Shown here piece by piece: positions 46,601-58,259 of a DNA stretch of 64,000 bases. Source of the stretch: Agelaius tricolor (taxonomy: Eukaryota > Chordata > Aves > Passeriformes > Icteridae). Each line of letters begins with the position of its first letter. Position 1 is the stretch's first letter. The notes below the pieces were generated by a model. That model was not told the DNA's origin, did no database searches, and was given only the letters and a program-made list of their open reading frames with translations. Both the position numbers and the translations under genes were made by a program. The DNA lies in the NCBI GenBank assembly GCA_023055355.1, contig JALJCS010000002.1, forward strand, positions 85,337,001-85,401,000. Direction: 5' to 3'.

Positions 46601-48314
46601 TAAAGGTTCAGTGGAATTTGTTCACTTTAGATATACAAAAGCTGTGATCTGAGCTCTATTGCCTGCAGAAGGTTTTTACTGCCTGAGACAGTACCTGATA
46701 GGAAGATGGTGAAACAGATGCAAGAACAAGAGATGACTTCCTTGCCTGCATGCTGCTAGGCTGGGAAAGGGTGTTATGAAGTAGTTTGTGGCTGAAAAAA
46801 GCAAGTTTTTAGGTGCAAATGAAAAGCCTGAGAGAATATTCCTATGTTGGCTAAACTCCATGGATCTGTTCTAGCTTCAGCCTGGTGTGCTCTCTAATGG
46901 CTATACTTTATCCAATTTTAGACACACAATTTTAGATGGCAGTACCTTGGAATAGGTCTAAAATTCTGTCAAGGATAAAAATAAGCTCATTTTTTTCAAA
47001 CTTCTATTCCTACCTTTTCAAATTATGAATGTTTTCAACACTATTGTAAATCTGGTTTATTCCAGAAGTGTATATTGGTAGTGGTTACAGTATATCCAAA
47101 TTAATTCAAAAAATCCTGCTGGAAATTTCTGTCTCCTTCAGTTTAGAGCAGTGTTGCCTCAAAAATAGAGCCTCAGGGTTTGGCCTATGAATCATCACCT
47201 TTCTTTGTGTCTTCAGAAAATAGTTTCTTGGATATGCTTCAGGGAAAAAAATTTTTGTGACTATACCTGATTTTTGATCCTACTCTGCAATATCATTTGT
47301 GTGTGTGCATGTGTCTATGATTGCTTGCATGATTATGATTAATACAACATTGACTATTAATGTTGTGGCTCAAGTGGGAAAAAACCAACATCCATAAACC
47401 TTCCTAGTGACACAATTCCTAAATTGTGCTGTACTGAAAGGAGTTTGCACCTGCATCACAAGACCAATATAGACATATTTGAAGCTGTCATATTTCAGGC
47501 TTCACTGAGGGTGAGTGAAGGGAGCCATGAGAAGGTTGAGTACTGCAATGGTAATAAAAAGTAAGAAAAGTCCCTGCTGCAGTAATGGTGGCACTCAGTG
47601 ATAGTGAAGCAATAGTGAGAATGGGAAAGGGCTTCCTGACACTGGGTATGAATTCAGAGGCTAAGAAATTGTTTGACAAATTGAATGTGTGGGAAGAAGA
47701 CAGGAGAAAACCAACAGAAAACTAGAAAAACAGCTGTGAGTGTATCCCTGAGGAAAAACAGCAGGAAGAGATTTTAGGGAATGTAATGAACTGAAAAAGT
47801 AGGTTTGGAAATTGTGAATGAAAGATTTGTGTGCTGTCATTTGGTTTTGCCTATTCAGAAGACAGAGTTTTGTTGGTCCCTTGCAAAGAAACAAGGTTAC
47901 ATCAAAACTATGACTTGTTTCGTACCAGATTTCCCTTGTGGAAATATTTCCACAAGTTCCTATTTACTGCTTTGGTCAACGTGCTAACAACATTTAAACC
48001 TTAAGGAAAAGTGCCAAAGTAACCGGGGGAGACTCTTTTGATACTGCCCAGCAGCTTCCTCTGTGTATGTATGCTGGTAATTTTATTGCAATTAGCACTA
48101 GCACTACAGTTGCTTAGCTGCCAGCTTTTGATAAATGAGGGTTGGGAGCTCGTGGGGATGTTTTAAAAGAGCAGTTCCTGCAGGTAACACTTTTCCATAT
48201 TTCAAGCTTTTGTGGAATGTCTTAACTACTTGGCAATGAGCACAAAGGATTTGCAATAAGGCTTACCTTAAATCACTTCTTTTTATATAGATATCACTTT
48301 TAAGTAATCACATT
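43626..48314. other. Unique AT-rich non-coding sequence
   Basis: No gene or interspersed repeat was recognised. It includes a short exon-like frame at 45,168-45,248, listed separately. Confidence 0.5.
45168..45248 (+). other. Exon-like terminal frame after a strong acceptor (unproven)
   Basis: CCATTTTGCCTTTTTCAG (ending 45,167) is an excellent splice-acceptor sequence. It is followed by 26 open codons (AKLAVEDAMCSLESLPLPKI, then LKERRS) and TAG. I do not recognise the peptide, and there is no nearby AATAAA. It is low-confidence and may be chance. Confidence 0.1.
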
Positions 48315-48448
48315 CCTCTTATTTAAGTGTGCAGTGATTCTCTAAAAAGAAAACTATGCTATTTGATTTACTCCGGTGGCACTTAAACAATACTGACTGG
48401 GTCCTATTCTCCCTGCATAATATATGGACTAAGCAGGGCAAAGAAAAG
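48315..48448 (+). repeat. Spaced direct repeat, copy A
   Basis: This pairs with 49,265-49,395. Over the best 46 bases (starting GATTTACT at 48,364) 38 match by eye, including an exact TTAAACAATACTGA. The similarity extends in both directions from CTCTTATTTAA to AAGCAGGG, with small gaps. No known transposon family was recognised. Confidence 0.8.
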
Positions 48449-48492
48449 ATTTCTATTTTGTCTAATTATGAACCTTCCCTAACAATATGAAG

Positions 48493-48648
48493 AGGATAAA
48501 AAGGTCAACTTGAATGTGAATGTCACTGAGGATGTAGAAAGTACTTTAAAAACAAGTGATAAAGACAAAACTCATGACAATCCAATCAATACAGTTAACA
48601 GAGCATTCAGAGCACTCTTCAGGAAGCAGCAGGAGCTCAATCCAGCAG
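48493..48648 (+). other. Exon-like open frame with perfect donor (unproven)
   Basis: An open frame from just after a TAA at 48,480 runs to CCAGCAG|GTGAGA (donor at 48,649), a near-ideal splice donor. The peptide is hydrophilic and protein-like (VNLNVNVTEDVESTLKTSDK, later NRAFRALFRKQQELNPA), but no family was recognised. The acceptor side is weak (AATATGAAG, with CCTTCCCTAAC upstream). It lies between the two copies of the 125-bp repeat. It could be a real exon of an unknown transcript, a relic of a transposon coding region, or chance. Confidence 0.18.
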
Positions 48649-49264
48649 GTGAGATACAAATAGGTGTCCAAGCTCCAGCTCAAGCCACATTTTTTAGCCC
48701 CTTAGGGCTTCCTCAAATAACTAAAAGCATGTTAAAGAGACCTGGACAGTTGGGTTAGGCAACTGGACTGAGTCTCAGTTAAACTGCTGCATGTTGCTTT
48801 GTGAGGAGGACTTTAATTTTGTTCTCCACCAATAAGTATTTCTTGCAGTTTGAATTATCCTGTATTGCTCTGCCTGGTCTTCATTTATAACTCTCAAGGA
48901 GGGCAGGTCTCCCATAGGTCTCTTGCCACATCTGCCAGCCCCATGCAGGTACCTCAGGAAGCCAAACCATGACCTTATATCTTTATACCTCTGTGCCTGG
49001 CCAGCTTAATTGAACATCACTATCTACATCTTAATTTCATCTGCATTTCACCTGATGTTTCTCAGCTCCTGATCACTCAGTGGCAGATGAGATGCCCAGT
49101 GCCATCCCTGACAGTTGCCTGTAACTGGATTCCTCCTTCCTGCCTTGCACAGGCGTGCTGGGGGTGAAGGATAAGATGGTCAGGTCAATGTATGTTGTGA
49201 CATCCCTGAAAGAAAGCACAGCAAAGAATGGTATCAGATGAGGGGAGCTAATGATCAAAATGGG
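48649..49264. other. Spacer between the two repeat copies
   Basis: No recognised gene or repeat. Confidence 0.5.
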
Positions 49265-49395
49265 CTCTTATTTAATTGTACATCTCTTCTACAAAAATAA
49301 AGTTATGATCTCTGATTTACTGGGGTGGCATTTAAACAATACTGATTGAGTTTTATTCCCAACACAGGAATTAAGCAGGGAAACATATTCTTTTG
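49265..49395 (+). repeat. Spaced direct repeat, copy B
   Basis: A diverged copy of 48,315-48,448 in the same orientation, offset by about 950 bp. Compare TTTACTGGGGTGGCATTTAA with TTTACTCCGGTGGCACTTAA. The difference pattern is mainly transitions, as in an old duplication. Confidence 0.8.
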
Positions 49396-50596
49396 AATGC
49401 ATGATGTATTGGATTTTTTAAATTTATTTTTAGAATTCTTTTAATATTCAAAGCTTAAGTAAGCTTAGGTTGTTATCATAATGAAATGACATATGTTAAG
49501 ACATATCTCACTCCTATAATGAACATTACTGCTGAAAATGTGGGGCATAATGATATGGGGCCAAGGCCAGGTCTAGATCCCCACTCCAGCAGTGCTGGAA
49601 GCTCCCACTGTCAGGTAAAACTGTCAGGAAAAGGAAGAGAAATGCAGAGTAAGACTGCAGAGCTTCTACCCATGGGCCTTCCTCTTAACTGTGTTGCAAA
49701 TTTTTTCTGCATCATTGATTTAAAACAGGCCTGACAAAATAAATCATGCTTTAAAATTAAGGCAGTAAATAATGGATGCATTACTGGAAGAACACTATAG
49801 AGGGTCAGCATGCCATTTAATTCCTGCAGACATTTAAAACAAAAGAAGCACAGTTCTAGAAAAAATAGGGGTAGAGAATGTGATAGAAACCATTGCAATT
49901 AGTATCACATCAGTCTGATGGGCACAAAACACAGGAATAGGAGGAAAATGTGACATTTCAAACCACACCAAGAAATCTGGCTGAAACGAAGATGACTTTC
50001 TGGAGAGACATTACTGATGTGGAGACACGATTCTTTGAAGCTGATTTTTCCATTTGGCGTATTTATAGTTCAATCAAATATTCCTATTGATCTGAGAATG
50101 TGGTATTTTCCTTAGGAAAGGGATAATGAGTGTCTAGGTGTCTAGTAAATCCTCCAGAGGTTTGAGCTGCCTGGATGCTGATTAAGGCTGACACTGTTGG
50201 AACACTGACTGTGTTGCTCTGCTTGGCTGCCTACTGTGCCATGCCTCAAAGATCAGGTGTAGACCAATTAGTTAATTTTAATTGTGCTTATATTAATTTC
50301 AATTAGCCTATCAGATGTCAGAGAAGCTAAGAGAGCTTTTTATTCTCACTCTAAAAATCAGTAGAATCAAAGAAAGTCTCAGGGAGAATTTGTATATGTT
50401 TCAGTGTTTTGGAAAAGATGCAGAGCGGGTCTTCCTGATCACAGTCAGAACTAAAATGAGACTTTAATAGAGTGAGACCTTAAAAGAAGCCAATTTTCCT
50501 GACTCCTGGTTGATTTATTTTTGGTTTGTTTTTTTTTTTTAACCATTGCAAATAAAATAATTTTAATTGTGCTTGTGATTTAAGAACTGACATCTC
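49396..50596. other. Unique AT-rich non-coding sequence
   Basis: No gene was seen. The 50,245-50,345 part is dense in TTAATT and CAATTAG words and is a candidate regulatory element. A T14 run precedes the CR1 at about 50,527-50,540. Confidence 0.5.
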
Positions 50597-51740
50597 AAAG
50601 TCACAGAATCACCTAGACTGGAAAAGACATTTGAGATCATTGAGTCCAACCTATGGCCTAACACAGCCTTGTCAACAAGACCACGGCACTGAGTGCCACA
50701 TCCAGTCTTCCCTTGAACACCTCCAGGGACAGTGACTTTGCCACCTCCCTGGGCAGCCCATTCCAATGCCCAATCACCCTTTCTGTGGAGAGCTTCTTCC
50801 TAATGTCCAACCTAAGCCTCCCCTGGTGCAGCTGAAGACTGTGTCCTCTTGTCCTGTCACCGTTCCCTGGGAGATGAGACCAGTCCACACCTGGCTGCAG
50901 CCTCCTTTCAGGGAGCTGTAGAGAGTGACAGGGTTCCCCCTGAGCCTCCTTTTCTCCAGGCTAAACACCCCCAGCTCCCTCAGCTGCTCCTCATAGGACT
51001 GGTGCTCCAGACCCTTCACCAGCCTTGTTGCTCTTTTCTGGACACACTCCAGCAGCTCAGGAGACTCCCCAGTGTAGAAAGCCACTCCTCCACCTCTCCT
51101 ACCTCACCTGTCTCTTCTGAAGAGCCTGAAGCCACCCACCCACTGTGGCACTGCAGTCATGAGAGCATCCCACCACATTTCCATGGTGACTATTATGTCA
51201 CAGCTTTCCTGCTGTACCATGGCTCCCAGCTCCTGTTTGCCACCCGTGCTATACTCATTCCTGTAACTCCACCACTCCATTTCTTTTTCACTCTCCCTAA
51301 TACTCCCTAGCCTTTCAGTTTTTTCCTTAAGCTTGGCCACTAGACAGAGCATCTCATTCACCTCCTCCCACCACATGCAGCCCTGTCCTCCAGGCTCAGA
51401 TACTCCCTGCAGCCACTCACCCGGAGAGCTGTGTCCTTCTTGGGGTTCTGTTTGGGCCAGCACACTCTCGCTGCATGCACCAGCAATGGCTTTTGGCTGT
51501 TTGTACAACATCACTGGCTCAATTCAAATTGTGGGGAAAAAACTCCAGTAAAAACACCACACCCACCTAACACCTGGTGCACCACCAGCAGCCAGGGTGT
51601 GGCTGTGTCCTTCCTGGTGTGGAAACTGCCCCTGCCATGGCCCTGTTTGCCTGTTCCTGCACTCACAGAGTTGTTTAAATCTCCTGCCAATGGTCCTGGC
51701 ACTGCCCCTTGCTCACCTGATTAAAGTGAGTTTTGGAACA
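50597..51740 (-). mobile_element. CR1 LINE with two internal deletions (ORF1 piece, endonuclease start, RT C-terminus, 3' UTR)
   Basis: On the minus strand the order is as follows. First is a 5' region of about 51,740-51,370, assigned only by position. Next is an ORF1 coiled-coil-like piece with SIRESEKEMEWW near 51,260-51,300. The start of the ORF2 endonuclease follows (GGKQELGAMVQQESCD, then FRLFRRDR near 51,104-51,127). The sequence then reads [20 protein letters not shown] and continues into [14 protein letters not shown] and [16 protein letters not shown], the C-terminal RT region. [11 protein letters not shown] and HWNGLPREV follow before the 3' UTR and a CACAGAATCAC tail at 50,601. Thus the ORF1 esterase part and most of ORF2 are missing while the order of segments is kept. 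Apart from one stop just after FRLFRRDR, the endonuclease-to-RT join is in frame. The copy is non-autonomous. Confidence 0.85.
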
Positions 51741-52711
51741 CTAGGGTGAGCCTGGAAATTACTCTTAGTGAAACTTTGGGTTCATATGAGTCTGTCTTAG
51801 ACAAAGACACTCATCTTTGCAAATCTGAAGTTCCCTTTCAGAGCCCCAGAAGAGTATTTTTGAAGATTCCCCTTCTCCCAATGCTTTGAGACTGTATTCA
51901 GTACCTTGTAAGTCTGATGAAGTGAGATTGGAAATCTTAGCTGTATTTGAAGGTCTCAGCTTCTGAGTGTATGACTCTCGATGGGTCAGTTTATGCAGTG
52001 ACATGGGTTCTACCAGAAAGTCAGCAGACAAAGTCTGCTTTTCTTTGTGGAAAAATAGGTATGGATGAAACAAAGTCAACTTTGATGCTGTAAAAAGACC
52101 TCCCTGAATCAAATTCCATTGTCTTTAACATCTTATCCCACTGGTTACTGCCATATTTTATCCTGTATTTTGCATATGCTGTTTATCATTGGAAACCGCA
52201 CAGTGAATGATGTTGCTGGTATCCTGTGCATGGTGAAAATCACACACACCTGCTGAATACCATACCCCTGGAGGTGAGGGATATCTAGTTTTCATTCTGT
52301 CCTAACTCCATGGAATCCCATGAAGCTAAGCCAGCAAAACTGTCCATGATGTTTAGCTCATTAACAGAGATCAAAGCAATGGAGCTTGCTTTGGGATGCT
52401 TGGGTTATATTCTGTGATAAAATTTTGCAGTTTTCTCTACCCAGACTCTGGAACATAAATCACAGCTTGAACTAAAAAGCAGTCTGGGACATTACAAAGA
52501 AGAAAGAAATTGGGTAGCAGTTACAAGGGGTTTGTTTTTTTTTTGCATACAAAGCCTCTGTTTATGCTGACAAAAATTATTTTTCTCATTGATAATTAGG
52601 TAAATAAATTTTAAAAGATATAATTTTCTGCCTGGGAAGAGATTCAGTTGCAAAAAGCAGTACATTAATTCGTTTAAATAGAGATATTTCATGAATTGTT
52701 GTGAAGACTAG
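51741..52711. other. Unique non-coding sequence
   Basis: No gene or known repeat was recognised. An antisense frame of 115 residues at 51,765-52,112 has no motif. Confidence 0.45.
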
Positions 52712-52777
52712 ACCCGTATGCACAGAGCCACTAGAGAATATTTTGATGACTGGTTTGTACATGACCTTGACTCAGAG
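52712..52777 (+). other. Exon-like 22-codon frame (unproven)
   Basis: After an AG at 52,710-52,711 come 22 open codons with RATREYFDDWFVHDLDSE and then a GTAAGA donor at 52,778. The peptide looks protein-like (YFDDWFVHDLD), but the polypyrimidine tract upstream is poor and a stop lies just before. I could not assign it to a family. Confidence 0.15.
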
Positions 52778-55700
52778 GTAAGAGATGTTTTAATTGTACC
52801 TTCAGATTACTATTTCAACCAATAAGCAGAAAGTTTTTTGCTCGAGTACTGATAAATCTCACTACTGACAATTTCACATAATAATAATTTTCAGAAGATT
52901 TCTCTCTTGGAATTCAAAATTACTCAGGCCAAATCCATTAAAAAACCCAAGAAGCTGCAGTCCAGGAGCATCTCTAAGAATACAGCAGCTGGAAAACACA
53001 AACTTTCAAGGTTCCACTTTGATGACCTTGAGGAAGGCTGAAGACAGTGGCCCTAGCCCCAGCCTGCAGCACACTTTTACTCAGCATGGACCAACCACAG
53101 GAAAAGAAAGCTGTATAAAAATCCAGGACTGTTTTAATTTGCATGTGTTTGTCTGTAACCACTAGTGACAAAGAAAGCCCAAGTGGAATTGCTGATGTCA
53201 CACCCCCATATGTGATAGAAATGTAAGAGGGCCATGTTCCAGCTGCATCTCCTGAAAGTCCCATAGTTATGGATGCTCTTCTGAGCCAGCAATACTGCTG
53301 TGTAATTTGTTTTGTGTCTGTTGCTGAAATGGGTTTATTTAAATTTTTCATTTATCCACATTTATCTGTTTTAAAGCCTGTGCTAAACCTTTTGTGCTTA
53401 CAGAACTGCTGTGCCAGTGACATGGCTTTGCTGACTATGGGCAGCATTTCACTAACTGGAATTTATGAGATTCTAAGGAGAGAAGTTTCAGCAGCTTGAA
53501 ATATAAATGTTTCAGGATGATGGTGTTAATAAGGTGTGACATAAGACATGCTCTGATACACTGGGAAATAGTGAGGAACAAGTTTATGACTCCAGAAGGT
53601 ATTATTGGAGAGGGATGCAGTTCCCATATATCTTCTCATCTATGTGGGGATGGAGTAAAGCCAGTCTGAGCTCCTACCAGCATGAGCTGGCTCTGGATAC
53701 CTTCCCTCAGAGCAAGGTCAAACATATTTAGAATAAGGCAGCTCACAGAGAGGCAAGCTGCCATTTGGGCCAACATCCTGGGAAATGGGCCAAGGAGCAC
53801 AGCTGGGTCAGGAGGGGGCCATGGGTTCCCAGCAAACCAGACCACTGGCAGCACCATGTCATCTGCACGGCCTGGAGATCCTGGATCTGTTCAGCTCTGC
53901 AGATCATCTGGAGGAAAAAACTTTTTGGGGCTTTTTGTCTAATCTACAGAGCTAAAGCAACCTGGGGAAAAAAAAGTAGGCAGGGAGAAGTGTGTGCTTT
54001 TTTGAGTCCTGCATGTGATACCTTTAGGGGTTTAATTTGGATGCCAGCTGTGTCTTAGGATTTTAGCAGCTACAATTTTCAAAGAAACAAATTAAAGCTA
54101 CAGCAAACTGGTCTGAGAGCCTTGTTTTCCCTCAAACCTTCCTGTTGCTTTATTTATTTAGTCTTCTCTCTCTTTCCACCTATCATTTTGTCAGGTTTAA
54201 TAGGGCCTGAAAATAAGACATCAGAAAACACTAGTGGCACATCTGATCTATGTGTGATTAGCCCTTGGCTACATTACCTGCAAATTGAAATATATAAACA
54301 ACATATAGCTGTTATGTGAGTGTTCTGACCATAAATAGCTTCAGGTGCAGTAATCTAAAACAAAACTGGAAACCACCATATGGTCACAGACACAGATAGC
54401 ACTGTTTGAAAAATCCCTGCATTTTGTATTACCTTCCAGTGGGGGAAAAAAGGCATGAAGCCACCTTTGGAATATCAATCTGAAGAGCAAATTATACACA
54501 TTTTACATAGCTTGAATAAAAAATGTTGTCCCTCTAAGCCATTTTTCACATACTAATTTTGCATTCGTTTCGCTGTGTAACATTAGTAGGAAAAGAAATC
54601 TTGAAGTCTAAAACTCTATTGATAAACAGTTCAGCTAAAAAAGTAATTATTCTCAGAAGTTTTTTCTTTAAAATATACTATTCACTTAGAACAGCTCTTA
54701 CATTGTTAGCACAAGCATAATGAAACAATGGGCCATTTAGTGGGCTAATGTATTTTTCACTTGCTTTTTATCAACTTTCTTTTAAAAAAAATCACTGCTG
54801 AGGGTGAAATAGTATAATAAGGTTAATGAGTAAAGAAATAACACAGAACTGCTTTTATTGTACTTAGCATCTCTAAATCACAAAACAGGCGGAACAGATG
54901 CTTTGGAACGCAGCCGAGGAGTTGATCAGTAGAAGCTGATTATCTATTAATGAGGGGTTTTTAGTGCTGTACCCTAGTGTAAAAATCACTAGACTCCATT
55001 CAGGCAGTCATCAGCTGCAAATGCCATGTATATGAATCACTTGATTGATGTACAAAATTCAAAACAGATTTCCCCTGGTGCCCTATGGGTTGTCATGCAC
55101 TGATGATCCCCTATCTGTTTATGTTAATGAAACAGGGTTTTTCAGTAAGTAAATATGTGTAGTATTTAATTAAACTCACTGCTGAGCTCTGTGTGAAAGT
55201 GTAGCCCCATTGTTCAGAAGTATTTTCTGACTGCAGTTCTTTGTTTTCATCCCAGCTTTTTTTCCCAGTTGCCTCAGTCCCCTGTCTGAAGAGCATCTGG
55301 GTTTGTCCCATGCCAAGATGTTGTGGGCACCACTGCTCACAAGAAAAAGGTGCCTTTGAATTCAGCAATGGCAGGAACCAACCCTCAGCTCCCATCACCA
55401 GCTCCACAGCTGGCAGGATTGCAATCAGGGGTCCTCTGGAGAGTGAAGTCTGTTGGCATTCTGCAAATTGCTCTGCTGCTGATCCCCTCTGGGGGCTGGG
55501 CAGTGACTGGGGAACTGGTTTTTTTCATGCAGTTTGATGCTGCATTTAGGAGATAAAGATTTTCAAAGTATTTTGAGGCTGAATGGTTAAAACAGTTTTA
55601 TAAAAATATATATACACTATTAGAACAGGAGTGAAGCTCCTGATTCCTGCTTCAAGGTCCTACATGTAGTCAGGACACTGCAAAAGAGCCATGGAAAGAA

Positions 55701-55834
55701 TAAAAATCAGGCCTAAGGTAGAAGCCTGTAAAAATATCTCCCTCAGCTGAAACAAAAATCTTATATCTTTTGTTAGTAAGGAAGGGAAAGTAATATTTAT
55801 ATTATTATTATGTAATCTCAATGACTTTGGCAGA
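52778..55834. other. Unique non-coding sequence with a candidate conserved block
   Basis: No gene or interspersed repeat was recognised. The stretch 54,545-54,965 is simple-repeat-poor, keeps several CpGs in an otherwise AT-rich setting and has AACAATGG and TTAATGAG words. It is treated as a candidate regulatory element in the findings. Confidence 0.45.
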
Positions 55835-55945
55835 TTTTTTCTTTTTCTTTCTTTTTATTTTTATTTTTCTTTTTCTTCTTTTTCTTTTTCTTTTTTCTTT
55901 TTCTTCTTTTTCTTTTTTCTTTTTCTTTTTCTTTCTTTTTTCTTT
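55835..55945. repeat. Polypyrimidine (TTTTTC)n-like tract, ~110 bp
   Basis: The + strand is almost only T and C in TTTTTC, TTTTCTT and TTTATTT words. The antisense lysine-rich frame at 55,808-56,026 is an artefact of this tract. The length and strand asymmetry are compatible with triplex (H-DNA) formation. Confidence 0.95.
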
Positions 55946-56630
55946 GTTCATTGTGATGATTATTTCCTGAACAGAAATAGAGCAGTTGCTGATACACTCT
56001 GCAGCACTCACAGTGAGTCCTGGCATGATTTGTGGCTTTTTTTCTTGAAGAGCTGGTTAATAGTTTACATTTATTAGTGGCTGCTTGCCCTTTGCTGTGG
56101 CATGTGTTTGCAATTTAATGCTGCCATGTATCAATAGTATTTGCATGTTTGGTATTTTATTAGGTACCAGCAGTGCTCATGCATTTTATTTAGGCCATCC
56201 TATAATTTTCCTCATTTGCTTGTGGGACTGCACATAAGGAAGGCTCAGTGTCTCAGCTTCCTTCACATTTCCAAGAATACAAAAGCTGCAAGGGCCAGGC
56301 TAGTTCTGATTTCTCTTCTTACCTTGTAAGATATCAGGGATCTTTCCTGGACTAATAGGGTTAGGAAAACTTTGCTGAATATGATCTTTCCTGTTATGGA
56401 ATCATTAATCTACTGAGAAAGCAATTTAAATGGAATAATGGATTCTGCTTTGACTGTTTTATCTGTTTTTTTTTTCCTGAGGTTTGGTACAGAGGGGGGG
56501 CTCAGAATCCTATTGAAGTTATTGTTACTGAAGTTATTGAATGAATATTGTTATATTCATGAACAGCTGCTCTTTCTGCTGTAGCCTCACTAACACATAA
56601 ATGTTTCAGAAATCCTACTTGCTCACAGTT

Positions 56631-56656
56631 ATTTTATTTATTTATTTATTTATTTA
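56631..56656. repeat. (TTTA)n microsatellite
   Basis: About six TTTA units, with TTATATTATG after them. Confidence 0.9.
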
Positions 56657-58259
56657 TATTATGAACAAAACTATTTTCAGCATCATTCCAAATCAGTGAT
56701 ACACAGCACATGACCAAAGGAAGCAGAAAAGCCACCTCCAGCCATGGCTATGCCTACACCCTGTCAATATGTATGAGAATGGTGGCTTTGTTCCTACTGA
56801 CAGCAGACCTTTCCCCTAAATGAATAAACATGTTACCAAGTGGTCCTTCTCATGTGCTGCACAAGTTCTGCTTTCACAGAACTGGGGGAAAACATCTCCA
56901 AAGGATTTATATTCTCTTTCTGGAAGTAGAGTAAACGCACCAAGTTGAAGATTGGCATCAGTTCTGTTCACTTGTTGAGTTACTGCCTACCACCAGATTT
57001 GTGAGAACTTTGTAATCTGCTTAGAGATTGCTGGGCAGAGCTGGAGAAAATGTGTGGAATATTACTTGCAAAATAGTCTTCAAATTAAATTCTCCAAATT
57101 GCCTTTTGCTGTGTTTTTTTAATCACCTACTGGTCTTGTTTACAAACCTTCATGCAAATGGCATATCAAAACATGGTTATTTATGAAGAAAACAAATCAT
57201 CCAAAACGACAAGTTCTTTCATATAAAATGGAATATTTTTTACATATTGGATGCATTCTCTATTTCCAGGCCCTGAGCTGTCATGAGACTGGTTTACATA
57301 TCTTAAGGCTGCGGTGATATTTTGTTTGAAAGATCACAAAGTCAGTGTTCTTTAGTGTCATTTGTTTGGTTTCAGAGCTCTCTCGTATTCACAATTCTAA
57401 GGTTTATTTCCACCTGTGTGCGTTGCAGAAAGAGAGACTCTCATGGCACTCTGGCTCCTGAGAGTCAAAACTCTCAAGGTACCAAAACCAGTGTGTTCTT
57501 AATGAGGAAATCATTAAATTTGGCAATTTCTGAAACCCCATGAGGTCGATAGCAAAACCTCCACTGATTTTTTTATGCAGCCCAGATTTTACTCCATGTG
57601 AAATCAAATATTTAGTCAAATTCTGTAATGCTGTAAAATATAGCAAAATGAAAGCAGCTGTGAGTACATCTACAATTGATTTTGGTACTGGATGGCCACA
57701 TTCTACATCCAAGTCTGACATCTACTTCAAAATTCTTGTGTAACATCTAAGGCATGAAAGAGCTGAAATCATGCTTTTTTATTTTTCTTACTCAGTCCTA
57801 CATGGATTTACAGTCGAGATGATTCTGCACTAAGATTCTTGAATATAGGATGTGAACAGGGAGATAATGGTCTCATTTTCTGTTTTAGGCCTTCCACAAA
57901 GAATAACAGCAGAGGCACACTAAATAGTCAAGCAACCATTAAGGTGTTTAAAAGCTTTGATTTAAATTCAGCCTCCAAACATAGTCTTTCTTTGTAACTC
58001 TTATAGCAAACTTTCAGCTGAGTGCCCGAGACAGGTAAGGTATTCTCAGGTGGCTCTCTTACAGTCTTTCATAGCAAAAGCATTTCCCATCCAACTAGTT
58101 AATCATCACTGCATATGACACAGGAATAAGAATCACTGATAAGATAATTTTTCTAGTGGAAACCCCCCCTCCCCCATCTATGGTGATGTTGGGCAAGTGG
58201 GACCAGTCCTTAGCAAACCCATCACCTTGAGAAACTTGAGAAACAGATTCTTTTTTCTA

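Noticed and set aside
51104..51514. 136-codon antisense frame considered as a host gene
   Set aside because: It contains CR1 ORF1 and endonuclease motifs and is part of a rearranged CR1.
55808..56026. Lysine/glutamate-rich antisense frame
   Set aside because: Translation of a polypyrimidine simple repeat.
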